Shown here: positions 46,349 to 55,534 of the stretch, one piece after another
How positions within the stretch are numbered: the first letter of the stretch is position 1
How the letters are laid out: each line of letters opens with the position of its first letter
Translations under genes and position numbers: made by a program
Notes under the pieces: model-generated
What the model was told of the DNA's origin: nothing
What the model saw: the letters and a program-made list of their open reading frames with translations, nothing else
The model's database searches: none
Assembly (NCBI RefSeq): GCF_018613065.1
Contig: NZ_JAGGQW010000031.1
Span: forward strand, 124,001-188,000
Length of the DNA: 64,000 nucleotides
Origin: Bacillus sp. ISL-7
GTDB lineage: Bacteria > Bacillota > Bacilli > Bacillales_B > DSM-18226
Direction of reading: 5' to 3'

Positions 46349-47209
46349 ATGCAGGTAAGAATACTAGCTGATAGCGCATGCGATTTACCAAAAAGTTTTT
46401 ATGAAGAGAATCATGTTACTTTATTTCCTTTAAAAGTCGAGATTAATGGAAAAGAATTTGAAGATGTAAAATCAATTGATCCAAACACCGTCTATGAGGC
46501 AATCCGTAATGGTGTTGTTCCAAAAACATCTCAAGTCTCCCCACTTCTGTTTGAGGAAGTATTTACCGAAATGGCAGAAAAAGATGAAGATGGGATATAC
46601 ATAGCTTTTTCTTCAGAATTATCTGGTACATATTCAACCGCTGTTATGATTCTTGACCAAGTGAAGGAAAAATATCCAAATTTTAAATTAACAATTGTCG
46701 ATACAAAATGTGCATCGCTTGGATCTGGTCTTGTAGTTATAGAAGCAGCATCACTCGCCATGAAAGGTGTCGGTAAAGAAACAATCTTAGAAGATGTTGT
46801 TTTTAGAAGCCAACACATGGAACATCTTTTTACTGTTGAAGATTTAGATTATTTAGCAAAGGGTGGCCGAGTATCAAAAGCATCTGCCTTCCTCGGCGGA
46901 TTATTGAACATTAAGCCCATCTTAAATGTAGAAGCCGGAAAACTTGTTCCAATTGAAAAAATACGTGGGAAGAAAAAAGTAATGCGCCGTATCATCGAAA
47001 TCATGAAGGAACGCGGGGCAAATATGAAAGACCAAGTGATTGGGATTAGCCAAGCTGATTGTGAAGAAACTACATTAGAAATGAAAGCACTGATTAAAGA
47101 AGAATTCCATCCGAAAGAGGTATTCATTTCTTCCATTGGTTCTGCCGTTGGGTCACATACAGGTGCAGGAACAATCGCCATTTTTTTCTTAAATCAAATG
47201 CCTTCTTAA
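46349..47209 (+). CDS. yitS: YitS, DegV family fatty-acid-binding protein
   Basis: A 286-residue DegV protein. VRILADSACDLP at the N-terminus, PKTSQVSPLLFEEVF, SSELSGTYSTA (lipid carboxylate contact) and EDLDYLAKGGRVSKASAFLG (about 163-182) are family motifs. Such proteins act as the FakB fatty-acid carriers for the FakA kinase in Gram-positive bacteria. ATG 46349 is preferred to GTG 46340 because of AGGTGA placement. A perfect 16-bp terminator follows. Confidence 0.92.
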   Translation: MQVRILADSACDLPKSFYEENHVTLFPLKVEINGKEFEDVKSIDPNTVYEAIRNGVVPKTSQVSPLLFEEVFTEMAEKDEDGIYIAFSSELSGTYSTAVMILDQVKEKYPNFKLTIVDTKCASLGSGLVVIEAASLAMKGVGKETILEDVVFRSQHMEHLFTVEDLDYLAKGGRVSKASAFLGGLLNIKPILNVEAGKLVPIEKIRGKKKVMRRIIEIMKERGANMKDQVIGISQADCEETTLEMKALIKEEFHPKEVFISSIGSAVGSHTGAGTIAIFFLNQMPS

Positions 47210-47216
47210 TAAGAAA

Positions 47217-47250
47217 AAAATGAGTGAGGTGCGCACCTCACTCATTTTTC
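47217..47250. terminator. Bidirectional terminator after yitS
   Basis: AAAATGAGTGAGGTGC / GCACCTCACTCATTTT is a perfect 16-bp inverted repeat without a loop spacer, with T-tracts. Confidence 0.9.
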
Positions 47251-47381
47251 TATTTATGGTCTGTCAGCTTGGAGTATTGATTTTTTCCAGCTTGACGATT
47301 TTTTTCGCGCATCATATTCTTTTCATGGCGAAGGGCATTGTTGTCTTTTGCTTTTTTATCGTTGTCTGATGTGTGTGGCAT
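47250..47381 (-). CDS. DUF3941-type short hydrophilic protein
   Basis: A 43-residue, strongly charged, probably disordered protein: MPHTSDNDKKAKDNNALRHE, then KNMMREKNR and YSKLTDHK. This pattern fits the DUF3941 family found in sporeformers. AAGGGG precedes the ATG at 47381; the frame upstream lacks an SD. Convergent with yitS. Function unknown. Confidence 0.65.
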   Translation of the reverse strand: MPHTSDNDKKAKDNNALRHEKNMMREKNRQAGKNQYSKLTDHK

Positions 47382-47448
47382 ATCCTTACCCCTTTCAAAT
47401 AGATTCACTTTAGTTTCTGTCAATTTGAAAAGAGTATGTAAAAACACA

Positions 47449-48312
47449 TTAATCTTTCTTTACATATGTCCAGTTGCCCTCTTGGTATACCCTGCCCTCT
47501 TTCATGAGCTTTCCAAGTGCCCGCTTGAAGGCACCTTTGCTCAAATCGAAACGATCCTTAATATCTTCAGGCATGCTTTTATCGTTATAGGGCATGGCTC
47601 CATTTCTGCTCATTAGATATTCATATATCCGTTCCGCATCTAGATCCTGTGATTCCTCTTTCCTTGCCAGTAAAGAAACATTAATTGTTCCGTCTTCCTT
47701 AACGTCAATAATCCTTCCCTCAACCTTTTCACCTATCCGTGGCTCTTCTGGTCTTTGTGATTCATGAATGAAACCTTTGAACCCTTCTATTGTATAGATC
47801 CAGCTGCCTACTTTAGCTGTGCGATAAATATGTCCCTGCACATTTTTATTAAAATTTTCTCTTGTTGCTTTTACGGAAATGGATTCAATTACTTGGTCAC
47901 TGGCAAGCTTCGCGTAAAGAAGGTAATTGCTGCTTAGCTTTAAAGTTATGTAGACTAAATCTCCTGGCTTCGGCCATACGGACTTATGCACAGGCAAATC
48001 ATCGATTCCTAACAAAATATCCTTTGGAAGTCCTATATTGATAAAGACGCCAATTCTGGGATTTATGTCCGTTACTTTAACCCAAGCATATCGTCCAATC
48101 GCAACCTCAGGAATTGTGGTTGATGCAGAGATTCGACCTTCTGAATCAACATAAAGAAACACCTCAACCTGATCCTCTTCTTCTAATTCTTGATTGGCTT
48201 GATTTATATGCAGCAAAACATCTTCATTACCGTCTGTTAAAAAATAGCCAAAGGATGCTTTACGGGCGACTGTTAATGTGGTTGTTTGACCAATAAGTTC
48301 ATTTAAAGACAT
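47449..48312 (-). CDS. yitL: YitL/CvfB, S1-domain RNA-binding protein
   Basis: A 287-residue protein with three S1-like OB folds (about 4-62, 66-135, 150-215) and a C-terminal winged helix (about 225-285). ARKASFGYFLTDGNEDVLLH, GVFINIGLPKDILLGIDDLP and GEKVEGRIIDVKEDGTINVSLL are the repeated S1 signatures. CvfB of Staphylococcus binds RNA and affects virulence gene expression; YitL is the Bacillus counterpart. Cytoplasmic. Single gene, divergent from yitK. Confidence 0.93.
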   Translation of the reverse strand: MSLNELIGQTTTLTVARKASFGYFLTDGNEDVLLHINQANQELEEEDQVEVFLYVDSEGRISASTTIPEVAIGRYAWVKVTDINPRIGVFINIGLPKDILLGIDDLPVHKSVWPKPGDLVYITLKLSSNYLLYAKLASDQVIESISVKATRENFNKNVQGHIYRTAKVGSWIYTIEGFKGFIHESQRPEEPRIGEKVEGRIIDVKEDGTINVSLLARKEESQDLDAERIYEYLMSRNGAMPYNDKSMPEDIKDRFDLSKGAFKRALGKLMKEGRVYQEGNWTYVKKD

Positions 48313-48448
48313 ATATAACTCCTTCTTTCTTTTTCGGAGAATTTTCCTAAGCAGTTGTTACAACTGCTATATTTTACTATAATGTACCCATAAAGGGAAA
48401 CTTTAGCAGGCTGGGTTTCACAAATCGTTATTAAATGGAGGTTTTGTT

Positions 48449-48946
48449 ATGTCAAAAGATAGCTCATTTGATATTGTATCTCAAGTAGACTTATCTGAAG
48501 TTTCAAATGCGATTGCCCAAACCATGAAGGAAATTGGCACTCGCTATGATTTTAAAGGCAGTAAAAGTGAAGTCTCACTTGATAAAGAAAAAGAAGAGCT
48601 TGTTCTTATTTCAGATGATGAATATAAAATGGACCAGCTTAAAGATGTTTTATTTAGCAAATTGATGAAACGAAGCGTTCCCGTTAGAAATCTTGACTAT
48701 GGGAAAGTCGAAAAAGCATCAGGTGGAACTGTTCGCCAAAGAGCCAAGCTTGTTCAAGGTATTGATAAAGAAAATGCAAAAAAAATCAATACAATTATTA
48801 AAAATAGTGGCGTCAAGGTAAAAAGTCAGGTACAGGACGACCAAGTTCGTGTTAGCGGTAAAAACCGCGATGATTTACAAAAAATAATCTCCCTCGTGCG
48901 CGAAGCGGACTTAACTGTAGATGTCCAGTTTATTAATTATCGGTAA
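48449..48946 (+). CDS. yitK: YitK, YajQ-family nucleotide-binding protein
   Basis: A 165-residue protein of the YajQ family (DUF520). [20 protein letters not shown] at the N-terminus, [21 protein letters not shown] split over about 31-51, and [21 protein letters not shown] near the C-terminus are diagnostic. Some family members bind c-di-GMP, which may matter here because a c-di-GMP riboswitch lies 12 kb away, but binding by the Bacillus protein is not shown. A terminator follows at about 48954-48982. Confidence 0.93.
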   Translation: MSKDSSFDIVSQVDLSEVSNAIAQTMKEIGTRYDFKGSKSEVSLDKEKEELVLISDDEYKMDQLKDVLFSKLMKRSVPVRNLDYGKVEKASGGTVRQRAKLVQGIDKENAKKINTIIKNSGVKVKSQVQDDQVRVSGKNRDDLQKIISLVREADLTVDVQFINYR

Positions 48947-48953
48947 AACAAAA

Positions 48954-48984
48954 CGGCGGAAGGATTTAAAATCCTTTCGCTTTT
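48954..48984 (+). terminator. yitK terminator
   Basis: GGCGGAAGGATTT / AAATCCTTTCGC stem with one bulge, then T5. Confidence 0.75.
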
Positions 48985-49059
48985 TATTATCTTTATTTTT
49001 CATAATTTAACCCATTTAACTAAAACTAATTGTGAGTAAACACTTGGAGGTTTTAGTAA

Positions 49060-49932
49060 ATGAGCAACAATCAAAATAAACAAAAGAATATCTTTCCACC
49101 TCAGCATCAGAACCATCAACCTGGCATAGAAAGTGAAATGGATCCTCGGCCTATTTCAGTTGATCCTAATTATAAGCCTGGAGGAAAATTAGCAGGTAAA
49201 ACAGCGATTATTACCGGTGGCGACAGTGGTATAGGAAAATCAGTTGCAATTTATTTTGCCAAAGAAGGTGCAGACATTGCTATTGTCTATTTAGAAGAGC
49301 ATCAAGATGCAGAAGAAACTAAACAAATGATTGAAGCCGAGGGTCGAAGATGTCTTCTTTATTCGGGTGACATTGGCAATGAAGATTTTTGTAAGGAGAC
49401 TGTCAATAAGATTCATTCTGAGTTTAGCCATTTAGATATACTCGTCAACAATGCAGCGGAACAACATCCGCAAAAAAGCTTATTGTCTATTACTTCGGAT
49501 CAATTGGAAAAAACGTTCCGAACGAATATTTTCTCCTTTTTTTATATGACTAAAATGGTTCTGCCTTTTTTAAAACAAGGGGCATCCATCATTAATACTG
49601 CCTCGATTACTGCTTACAAGGGGAATGAACAATTATTGGACTATTCAGCTACAAAAGGTGCGGTTGTCTCCTTTACCCGCTCTTTAGCGATGTCTCTAGC
49701 ACCTCAAGGGATTCGTGTTAATGGTGTGGCTCCAGGTCCCATTTGGACACCACTCATTCCATCGACTTTCCCCGCAGACCAGGTTGCAGCTTTCGGATCA
49801 ACTACCCCAATGGGGAGAGCAGGACAACCATTTGAATTGGCCGCAAGCTATGTTTTCCTGGCTTCAGATGACTCCTCCTATGTAAGCGGGCAAATGATAC
49901 ATGTAAATGGCGGAGAAATTATCAATAGTTAA
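49060..49932 (+). CDS. Short-chain dehydrogenase/reductase (YhdF/YhxC-like)
   Basis: A 290-residue NAD(P)-dependent oxidoreductase of the classical SDR type with an N-terminal extension. Cofactor motif TGGDSGIGKS (about 53-62), NNAAEQ (about 130-135), catalytic Ser in IINTASITAYKG and Y-x-x-x-K in LLDYSATKGAVVSF are all present. The hydrophilic extension (1-45, rich in Asn, Gln and Pro) is typical of Bacillus general-stress SDRs. Substrate unknown. TTGGAGG precedes the ATG. Confidence 0.9.
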   Translation: MSNNQNKQKNIFPPQHQNHQPGIESEMDPRPISVDPNYKPGGKLAGKTAIITGGDSGIGKSVAIYFAKEGADIAIVYLEEHQDAEETKQMIEAEGRRCLLYSGDIGNEDFCKETVNKIHSEFSHLDILVNNAAEQHPQKSLLSITSDQLEKTFRTNIFSFFYMTKMVLPFLKQGASIINTASITAYKGNEQLLDYSATKGAVVSFTRSLAMSLAPQGIRVNGVAPGPIWTPLIPSTFPADQVAAFGSTTPMGRAGQPFELAASYVFLASDDSSYVSGQMIHVNGGEIINS

Positions 49933-49933
49933 A

Positions 49934-49961
49934 AAAATGTCGGGGATTTCCCCGACATTTT
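49934..49961. terminator. Bidirectional terminator between the SDR and amylase-like genes
   Basis: AAAATGTCGGGG / CCCCGACATTTT around ATTT, a perfect 12-bp stem. Confidence 0.9.
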
Positions 49962-51471
49962 ATCTTCTTCGTTTCCTTATTTTATAAAGAAATAAGAAAC
50001 ACAACAGGTATACAACGGCTAAGCTTGCAATTAATGAGAATTTGATGCCACTTTTCTCAGCTAAAACATATACCTCTGAATTATCCCGATCAAGGATGAT
50101 CATGTATTTATTATCTTCACTTTGAACTTTATCTCCTGCCAACAGGCCCCGCAGCTCTTTTCCACCTTCAATTTGACTATTTGTTAACGTAACACTTTGG
50201 GATTTACTCGAATTATTGATTGCAATTATTGACGTTTCACCTTTATAAACTCGTTTATAAACTGCCATTCCCTTTTGATCATAGAGCATTTCCATTGTCC
50301 CTCTTGTTAGCGATGGAAGCTGATTTCTTAATTCACTCACCTTGGTAATATAATCAATCAGGTCCTTTTCCGCTCGAAAGCTCATTTGCCCACGGTTATC
50401 CGGGATTTCTCCCCCATTTAAAGCAATTTCACTTCCATAATAAAAGAAGGGGATTCCAGGTGTCGTGTAAAGATAAACCAATGCAGTTTTCCAGCGTGAG
50501 CCAGGGAATTGTTTCTTTGCCACAATGTCACTCGTAAATCTTGACGTATATTCATTATCCATAAAATTTGCCCTTAATAAGGAGTTCAGACCATTATCAG
50601 CATCCGAATAAAGTGTGCTGAAAGATTGATCCGTACCTGCAAACGTTTTTCTTAACTTTTCGCTATACGAGTAATCAACTACACTATCTATTCCAGCACT
50701 TTCATACTCTTTCAGATTAGTTGAAGTATTTTTTGACATGACTCCCAACAGAAAGAAATCCTTGTTTTCTTTCTTAACTTCAGTTGAAAAATCTGTCCAA
50801 AAGCTTACTGGAACATAATTTACTTCTGGTAGACTAAGACCATCAATATCCGTTTTATTAATCCACCATTTTGCTGCATCAATTAAGTACTTTTTTACTT
50901 CAGGGTTGTCCTGATTAAGGTCAGGCAGGCCCTCCGACCAGCCCATTTCAAGCTCCTTCTGATTTTCATTTCCAGCTAGGGTATCCTTTTTTTCATGAAA
51001 CCAGTCCTGCTTATTAGTATCACTTAACCATGGATGGTCCGCGGCTACATTATTCGTCACAAAATCCATGATAACCTTCATCTTTCGCTTATGCGCTTCT
51101 TTTACAAGCGTTTGGAAAGTCTTAATTGTGCCAAAATGCTCGTCTACTTTGTAAAAATCATTCACCCAAAAACCATGGTAGCCATTCTTCACATTGTCAA
51201 CTATCGGAGTTAGTCGAATCGAAGTAAATCCCATATCATGGATGTAATCCAATTTATCAATAATACCTTGGATATCACCGCCGTTATATGCTAATGGGTC
51301 TTTGGCATTAACATCGATGTCATTTTTTCTATCCCCGTCGTTAAAACGATCTACCATGATAGAATAAACGGATTCATCCTGCCACAAACGTTCTTCTTTT
51401 TCAACAGCAGCATTTGCAGGAAATGATGAATTTAGTAATAATAGCATTAAAATAAAAGTAATTTTTTTCAT
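49960..51471 (-). CDS. Membrane-anchored GH13 amylase-like protein, catalytic residues lost
   Basis: A 503-residue protein with a signal peptide (MKKITFILMLLLLNSSFPANA) and a C-terminal transmembrane helix (SLIASLAVVYLLCFLFLY) plus RKRRR tail, so it is displayed outside the cell. The GH13 barrel is clear (DESVYSIMVDRFNDGD, YHGFWVNDFYKVDEHFGT, PGIPFFYYGSEIAL). However, region I reads DFVTNN rather than D-x-x-x-N-H. Region II reads DIDGLSLPEV, with P at the Asp nucleophile. Region III is LLGVMS, with V for the acid Glu, and region IV is FMDNEY rather than F-x-D-N-H-D. Hydrolysis is therefore unlikely; a binding role is inferred. Next to asnO. Confidence 0.85.
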   Translation of the reverse strand: MKKITFILMLLLLNSSFPANAAVEKEERLWQDESVYSIMVDRFNDGDRKNDIDVNAKDPLAYNGGDIQGIIDKLDYIHDMGFTSIRLTPIVDNVKNGYHGFWVNDFYKVDEHFGTIKTFQTLVKEAHKRKMKVIMDFVTNNVAADHPWLSDTNKQDWFHEKKDTLAGNENQKELEMGWSEGLPDLNQDNPEVKKYLIDAAKWWINKTDIDGLSLPEVNYVPVSFWTDFSTEVKKENKDFFLLGVMSKNTSTNLKEYESAGIDSVVDYSYSEKLRKTFAGTDQSFSTLYSDADNGLNSLLRANFMDNEYTSRFTSDIVAKKQFPGSRWKTALVYLYTTPGIPFFYYGSEIALNGGEIPDNRGQMSFRAEKDLIDYITKVSELRNQLPSLTRGTMEMLYDQKGMAVYKRVYKGETSIIAINNSSKSQSVTLTNSQIEGGKELRGLLAGDKVQSEDNKYMIILDRDNSEVYVLAEKSGIKFSLIASLAVVYLLCFLFLYKIRKRRR

Positions 51472-51496
51472 AAAGTTATATCCTCCTCTAAAAAAA

Positions 51497-51514
51497 GAAG
51501 AGGATATCCTCTTC
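51497..51514 (-). terminator. asnO terminator
   Basis: GAAGAGGATATCCTCTTC is a perfect palindrome followed on the minus strand by T7. Confidence 0.75.
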
Positions 51515-51584
51515 CCTACACCATTTTAATCTAATCAAGTCCTTATTCCAAATTTTAATTCTTCGTTTTATCGGAAATTCCTTT

Positions 51585-53432
51585 TTAATTTACTATGTTA
51601 ATATTGTAATCTTTAAACCATGTGTGGAGCTGCACAAGATATGCCAATAACTGTGGTCCTGTCATCAACTGCCCAAACCAAGGTTCTTGAAATGAATTTC
51701 CACCAGACTTGACGATACTCTCAAGCTGTTCTTTATTAAAAAATTCATGCAATGCTGAGGATTTATCTTGTAATATATTTTCCACCAGTTTTTGAACGGC
51801 AATGGTATAGGCAGGATTATGTGTTTTTGGATAAGGGCTTTTTTTCCGGTACAATACTTCCTCTGGTAATATACCTTCAAAGGCTTTTCTAAGAATCCCT
51901 TTTTCCCTGCCTCGATACATTTTCATCTCCCATGGGATATTCCATACATATTCTACAAGACGGTGATCAGCAAAGGGAACTCTGACTTCCAGGCTTGCGC
52001 CCATACTCATTCGGTCTTTCCGATCAAGTAATGTCGTCATAAAATTAATCATATTAATATAAAATAATTCTCTGCGCTTAGAATCTTCCCCGCTTTCACC
52101 CTCTAGCCTCGGGGTTTCGGCGACCGCTTGATAATACTTTTCCATGACATAGTCATTTAATTTTAATTTTTCCTGCCAATGCGATTTCAACAAATTTTGT
52201 CTTTCAGATACAGATCTCATCCACGGAAATCCTGGACGTTCTAAGTCTTGTTTTCGATGGAACCAAGGATACCCCCCGAAAATTTCATCCGCACATTCCC
52301 CTGAAAGGCTGACAACAAAATCCTGTTTGATTTCCTTACAAAACCACAGTAACGATGAATCCACATCAGCCATCCCTGGAAGATCTCTGACATGTGTAGC
52401 TTCCACCAAATCATTGACCAATTGCTTTTGAGTAATAATTTTGTTATGGTGCTTTGTATTAAATTTATCCGTTATCATTTGAATAAATTTCCCATCAGCA
52501 TCCGGCTGGAATTCATTTGAAGAAAAGAATTTGTCATTACCCTCATAATCGATTGAATAAGTGTGTAACTGCCCCTTATTTTGGTCCTTGAATCCTTTTG
52601 CGGCAATGGCCGTGATGATGCTAGAATCTAGTCCGCCAGATAAAAAGGTACTTAGAGGAACATCGGAAACAAGCTGCCTTGTTACCGCATCGGTGACTAA
52701 ATAACGGACCTTTTCTGCTGTTTCTTCCACATTATCCTTGTGTTCACCACTTTTTACATTCCAATATCTCCAAATTTTCAAACCATTTTTTGAAAATGTT
52801 AATGCATGGGCTGGTCTTAGTTCTTTAATCCCTTTAAAAACACCAGAACCCGGTGACCTGGAAGGGCCGATTCCAAAGATCTCAGCAAGCCCCTCTTGAT
52901 CAATCTCTGTTTTCACTTCTGGATGGGCTAAAATAGCCTTGATTTCAGAAGCAAATACAAGCCCCTTCTTGTGTTCTCTGAAAAATAATGGTTTAACCCC
53001 TAAGCGGTCACGACTAATAAACAGCTGTTCCTTCTTACGATCCCAGATGGCAAATGCATAAATCCCATTTAAGTAATTTACACACTCTTCCGCCCATTCT
53101 ATATAGGCAGATAATAGAACTTCTGTATCAGAATGACCTTTAAATGAATACCCTTTAGTATGGAGAACTTTGCGGATATCTTCTGTATTATATAATTCCC
53201 CATTGTAGCAAATGGTGTAATCGAAGCCGTCTTTTTGTTTGGACATTGGCTGCCTTCCCCCTTCAGGGTCGACAACAATAAGTCTCTTATGGCCAAAAGC
53301 GACATGTGTCTCAGACCAGATGTTGGTCTCATCAGGTCCTCTTTTTGCCAGTGTATTTGTCATTTTGGTAAGTGTACCCGCCTCGTTCTTAAGTGATTTA
53401 TCAAAATTAATCCAGCCTGTAATACCACACAT
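51585..53432 (-). CDS. asnO: Asparagine synthetase (glutamine-hydrolysing), AsnO type
   Basis: A 615-residue AsnB-family enzyme making Asn from Asp, Gln and ATP. The glutaminase nucleophile is Cys2 (MCGITGWINF). RGPDE, FGHKRLIVVDPEGGRQP and YNGELYN follow. The synthetase P-loop is STFLSGGLDSSIITA (about 262-276), and the DRKDRMSMGASLEVRVPFAD segment is present. Length and position beside yisN match B. subtilis AsnO (YisO), which is needed for full sporulation. A GAGGAGTG SD lies about 10 nt before the ATG. Confidence 0.95.
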   Translation of the reverse strand: MCGITGWINFDKSLKNEAGTLTKMTNTLAKRGPDETNIWSETHVAFGHKRLIVVDPEGGRQPMSKQKDGFDYTICYNGELYNTEDIRKVLHTKGYSFKGHSDTEVLLSAYIEWAEECVNYLNGIYAFAIWDRKKEQLFISRDRLGVKPLFFREHKKGLVFASEIKAILAHPEVKTEIDQEGLAEIFGIGPSRSPGSGVFKGIKELRPAHALTFSKNGLKIWRYWNVKSGEHKDNVEETAEKVRYLVTDAVTRQLVSDVPLSTFLSGGLDSSIITAIAAKGFKDQNKGQLHTYSIDYEGNDKFFSSNEFQPDADGKFIQMITDKFNTKHHNKIITQKQLVNDLVEATHVRDLPGMADVDSSLLWFCKEIKQDFVVSLSGECADEIFGGYPWFHRKQDLERPGFPWMRSVSERQNLLKSHWQEKLKLNDYVMEKYYQAVAETPRLEGESGEDSKRRELFYINMINFMTTLLDRKDRMSMGASLEVRVPFADHRLVEYVWNIPWEMKMYRGREKGILRKAFEGILPEEVLYRKKSPYPKTHNPAYTIAVQKLVENILQDKSSALHEFFNKEQLESIVKSGGNSFQEPWFGQLMTGPQLLAYLVQLHTWFKDYNINIVN

Positions 53433-53522
53433 TTCCTATCACACTCCTCATTAACAGAACTGCTGTACATGAATTCATGTTTTTATAGTATTCAGCCCAT
53501 GGGAAATGGTTAATTGTCCGAA

Positions 53523-53560
53523 TAGAAAAGCGGAGGTCGATGGAGTAAGCCAACAATTCA
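53523..53560. repeat. Fragment of the dispersed repeat family
   Basis: AGAAAAGCGGAGGTCGATGG shares AAAAGCGGAGG with the start of the 45.2-kb element; only a short piece is present. The 53433-53654 gap otherwise holds a CATGAATTCATG palindrome and the yisN leader. Confidence 0.35.
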
Positions 53561-53654
53561 TATGATTTAAAAGATAATACTTTATCTTTCAGTTATAAAA
53601 TTTCATGAAGATGTCTAAAAAGAATATGATAGCATCTGGGCACGGAGGTTAATA

Positions 53655-54218
53655 ATGAATCGACAACAACGAATGAGACTTTACGATTTTCAGGAAAGAG
53701 CATATACAGAAGGAACTGTTGAACAAATTAATGAACAATGGATTTTTTTTGATGAGGAAACAGAAGAAGCTGAAATGTTAGATGATTACCTTCAGCAAGA
53801 AATAGAAGTCTTCCGAATGAATCGTTGGAAGAAAGGTAAATTGTATGAAACAGGAAAGGTCCGAATTGGAAACGAAGCAACGATGCTTCGCAACCATGAT
53901 TTAGTAAGAATTAGGAAACATTTAATTTATTCACTTGAGCGGCTTTTAGATGGAATCAATGATGATGCTTTTTTTCAATTTGTGACCACTTTAAACTCCT
54001 TAAACTTTTCTATTTACGATTGCATCTATTGTTACAACCATTTATCCTTCTTATCGGACGAAAATCGAAAGGATGGAGTTAATTTTTTGGTTTTCGATAA
54101 TCAAGAGCAAATTTGTAATGTCCAGCACCACTTTTGTTACTTTGAAAAAGTTAATGATCGATTTGAATTTACATTAAATACCGGAAAACGATTAGTGATC
54201 GAAAAAATGATATCATAA
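53655..54218 (+). CDS. yisN: YisN, DUF2777 protein
   Basis: A 187-residue acidic soluble protein (MNRQQRMRLYDFQERAYTEG, then VRIRKHLIYSLERLLDGIND and IYDCIYCYNHLSFL). Size and position divergent from asnO agree with B. subtilis YisN. No motif suggests an activity. SD GGAGGT is 8 nt before the ATG. It ends in a strong terminator shared with the MoeB-like gene. Confidence 0.82.
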   Translation: MNRQQRMRLYDFQERAYTEGTVEQINEQWIFFDEETEEAEMLDDYLQQEIEVFRMNRWKKGKLYETGKVRIGNEATMLRNHDLVRIRKHLIYSLERLLDGINDDAFFQFVTTLNSLNFSIYDCIYCYNHLSFLSDENRKDGVNFLVFDNQEQICNVQHHFCYFEKVNDRFEFTLNTGKRLVIEKMIS

Positions 54219-54219
54219 G

Positions 54220-54252
54220 AAAAAGGCTGGGGCAGCTCCCAGGCCTTTTTTT
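54220..54252. terminator. Bidirectional terminator between yisN and the MoeB-like gene
   Basis: AAAAAGGCTGGG / CCCAGGCCTTTTT stem with one bulge. Confidence 0.8.
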
Positions 54253-54262
54253 TGGTACCAAT

Positions 54263-55291
54263 TTAGTTCCCGATGTATTTTGAATAAAGCAATTTTGCTT
54301 GGACCACATCATTTGTACCATGAATCAATACACGTGCATCTTTAAATACGACAATAGAAATATCTTCATCAGGAGTAAAACGGATTAAGTAGTCATTTCC
54401 TGATACTTTGCCACTTTTCTTGAGATTCGCAGCCAACTTTTTTACATCTAAGTCGCGATTATTTCTTGGATTGATTTGGACTGTATTACGCCCACAAAGT
54501 GTCGTATAGGCCACCTGAAGTTCCGAGGATCGATCTAAAAAATCAAATTGATGATTCACACATGTCGGACAATTAGGATTTCTCCCCTCCGAAAAATCCA
54601 TTTGCATGGTGGTATAATCCCAAATATCAATTTGTTCTAGATTAGGTGTAGTCTTTTCATCAATTAATATTTTCATTGTTTCCATGACTTGAAAGGAACC
54701 GATAATATCCGTCAATGGTGACAATACGCCAACTGTATCGCAGGTTTCCCCCGTCCCAGTTGGGACATGTGGAAAGAGACAGCGGTAGCAGGGGGTAATT
54801 CCGGGTTTTATCGAGGCAAACATGCCTCTTGAACTAACAGCAGCACCATGAACCCAAGGAATTCCGTACTTTACGGCCACATCATTGATTAAAAAACGTG
54901 TCATAAAATTATCAGTGCCATCAACGATACAATTAAAATCCGTTAATAATTCTTCCGCATTATCTACGTTTAAATCAGCGATTACTGCATCGACTGTAAC
55001 AGTAGAATTAATTCGATTTAATCTTTTTTTTGCAGCAATTACCTTGGGGAGCTGTAATCTTGCATCCTCTTCATCAAAAAGTGTCTGCCGCTGCAAATTT
55101 GATAGTTCAACCAAATCCCTATCAATTAACCTTATATAGCCAACCCCAGAACGAACCAGATGGTTCGCGATTACCGTGCCAAGTGCACCAACTCCGACAA
55201 TTGCCACTTTGCTATTTTGCAATTTTATTTGTCCTGACTCCCCAATCTGTTGAAAAAGAATCTGTCTTGAATAGCGTTCTAAATCACTCAT
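54263..55291 (-). CDS. MoeB/ThiF-like adenylyltransferase (E1-type)
   Basis: A 342-residue E1-like enzyme that adenylates the C-terminal Gly of a MoaD or ThiS-type protein. RYSRQILFQQIGESGQ at the N-terminus, nucleotide loop VGVGALGTVIANHL (about 33-46), Arg/Asp contacts in LIDRDLVELSNLQRQ, VDGTDNFMTRFLIND, and the zinc pairs CYRC (about 169-172) and CPTC (about 240-243) are present. There is also a C-terminal extension (about 260-342) beyond the E1 core. Divergent from the aldehyde oxidoreductase gene, it probably serves the MoaD-like protein at 57.7 kb. Confidence 0.88.
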   Translation of the reverse strand: MSDLERYSRQILFQQIGESGQIKLQNSKVAIVGVGALGTVIANHLVRSGVGYIRLIDRDLVELSNLQRQTLFDEEDARLQLPKVIAAKKRLNRINSTVTVDAVIADLNVDNAEELLTDFNCIVDGTDNFMTRFLINDVAVKYGIPWVHGAAVSSRGMFASIKPGITPCYRCLFPHVPTGTGETCDTVGVLSPLTDIIGSFQVMETMKILIDEKTTPNLEQIDIWDYTTMQMDFSEGRNPNCPTCVNHQFDFLDRSSELQVAYTTLCGRNTVQINPRNNRDLDVKKLAANLKKSGKVSGNDYLIRFTPDEDISIVVFKDARVLIHGTNDVVQAKLLYSKYIGN

Positions 55292-55458
55292 GATCCACCT
55301 CTTTCCTAAGTTAAACTGTAATCATGAACCGCAAAAGAAAAAGTTATATTACTATTATCTTACCAAATTATTTTTGATTGTCTTTGATAAATAATTTAAT
55401 TTTTAAAATAATGAAAAAGAGATATAATAAATATTGGGTTTTAGTATAATTTGGGAGG

Positions 55459-55494
55459 AATCTCTTATAACAATATCTAATATTATAAGAGATT
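55459..55494 (+). promoter_or_regulatory. Perfect 12-bp stem-loop in the aldehyde oxidoreductase leader
   Basis: AATCTCTTATAA (55459-55470) pairs with TTATAAGAGATT (55483-55494), loop of 12, 41 bp before the TTG start. A GGGAGG lies just upstream of it (55453-55458), and TATAAT sequences occur at 55423 and 55445. Operator or RNA control element; no family recognised. Confidence 0.45.
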
Positions 55495-55534
55495 AGTATA
55501 TATTTTTTAATATGGGAAAGAAGGGGGAAAAACT

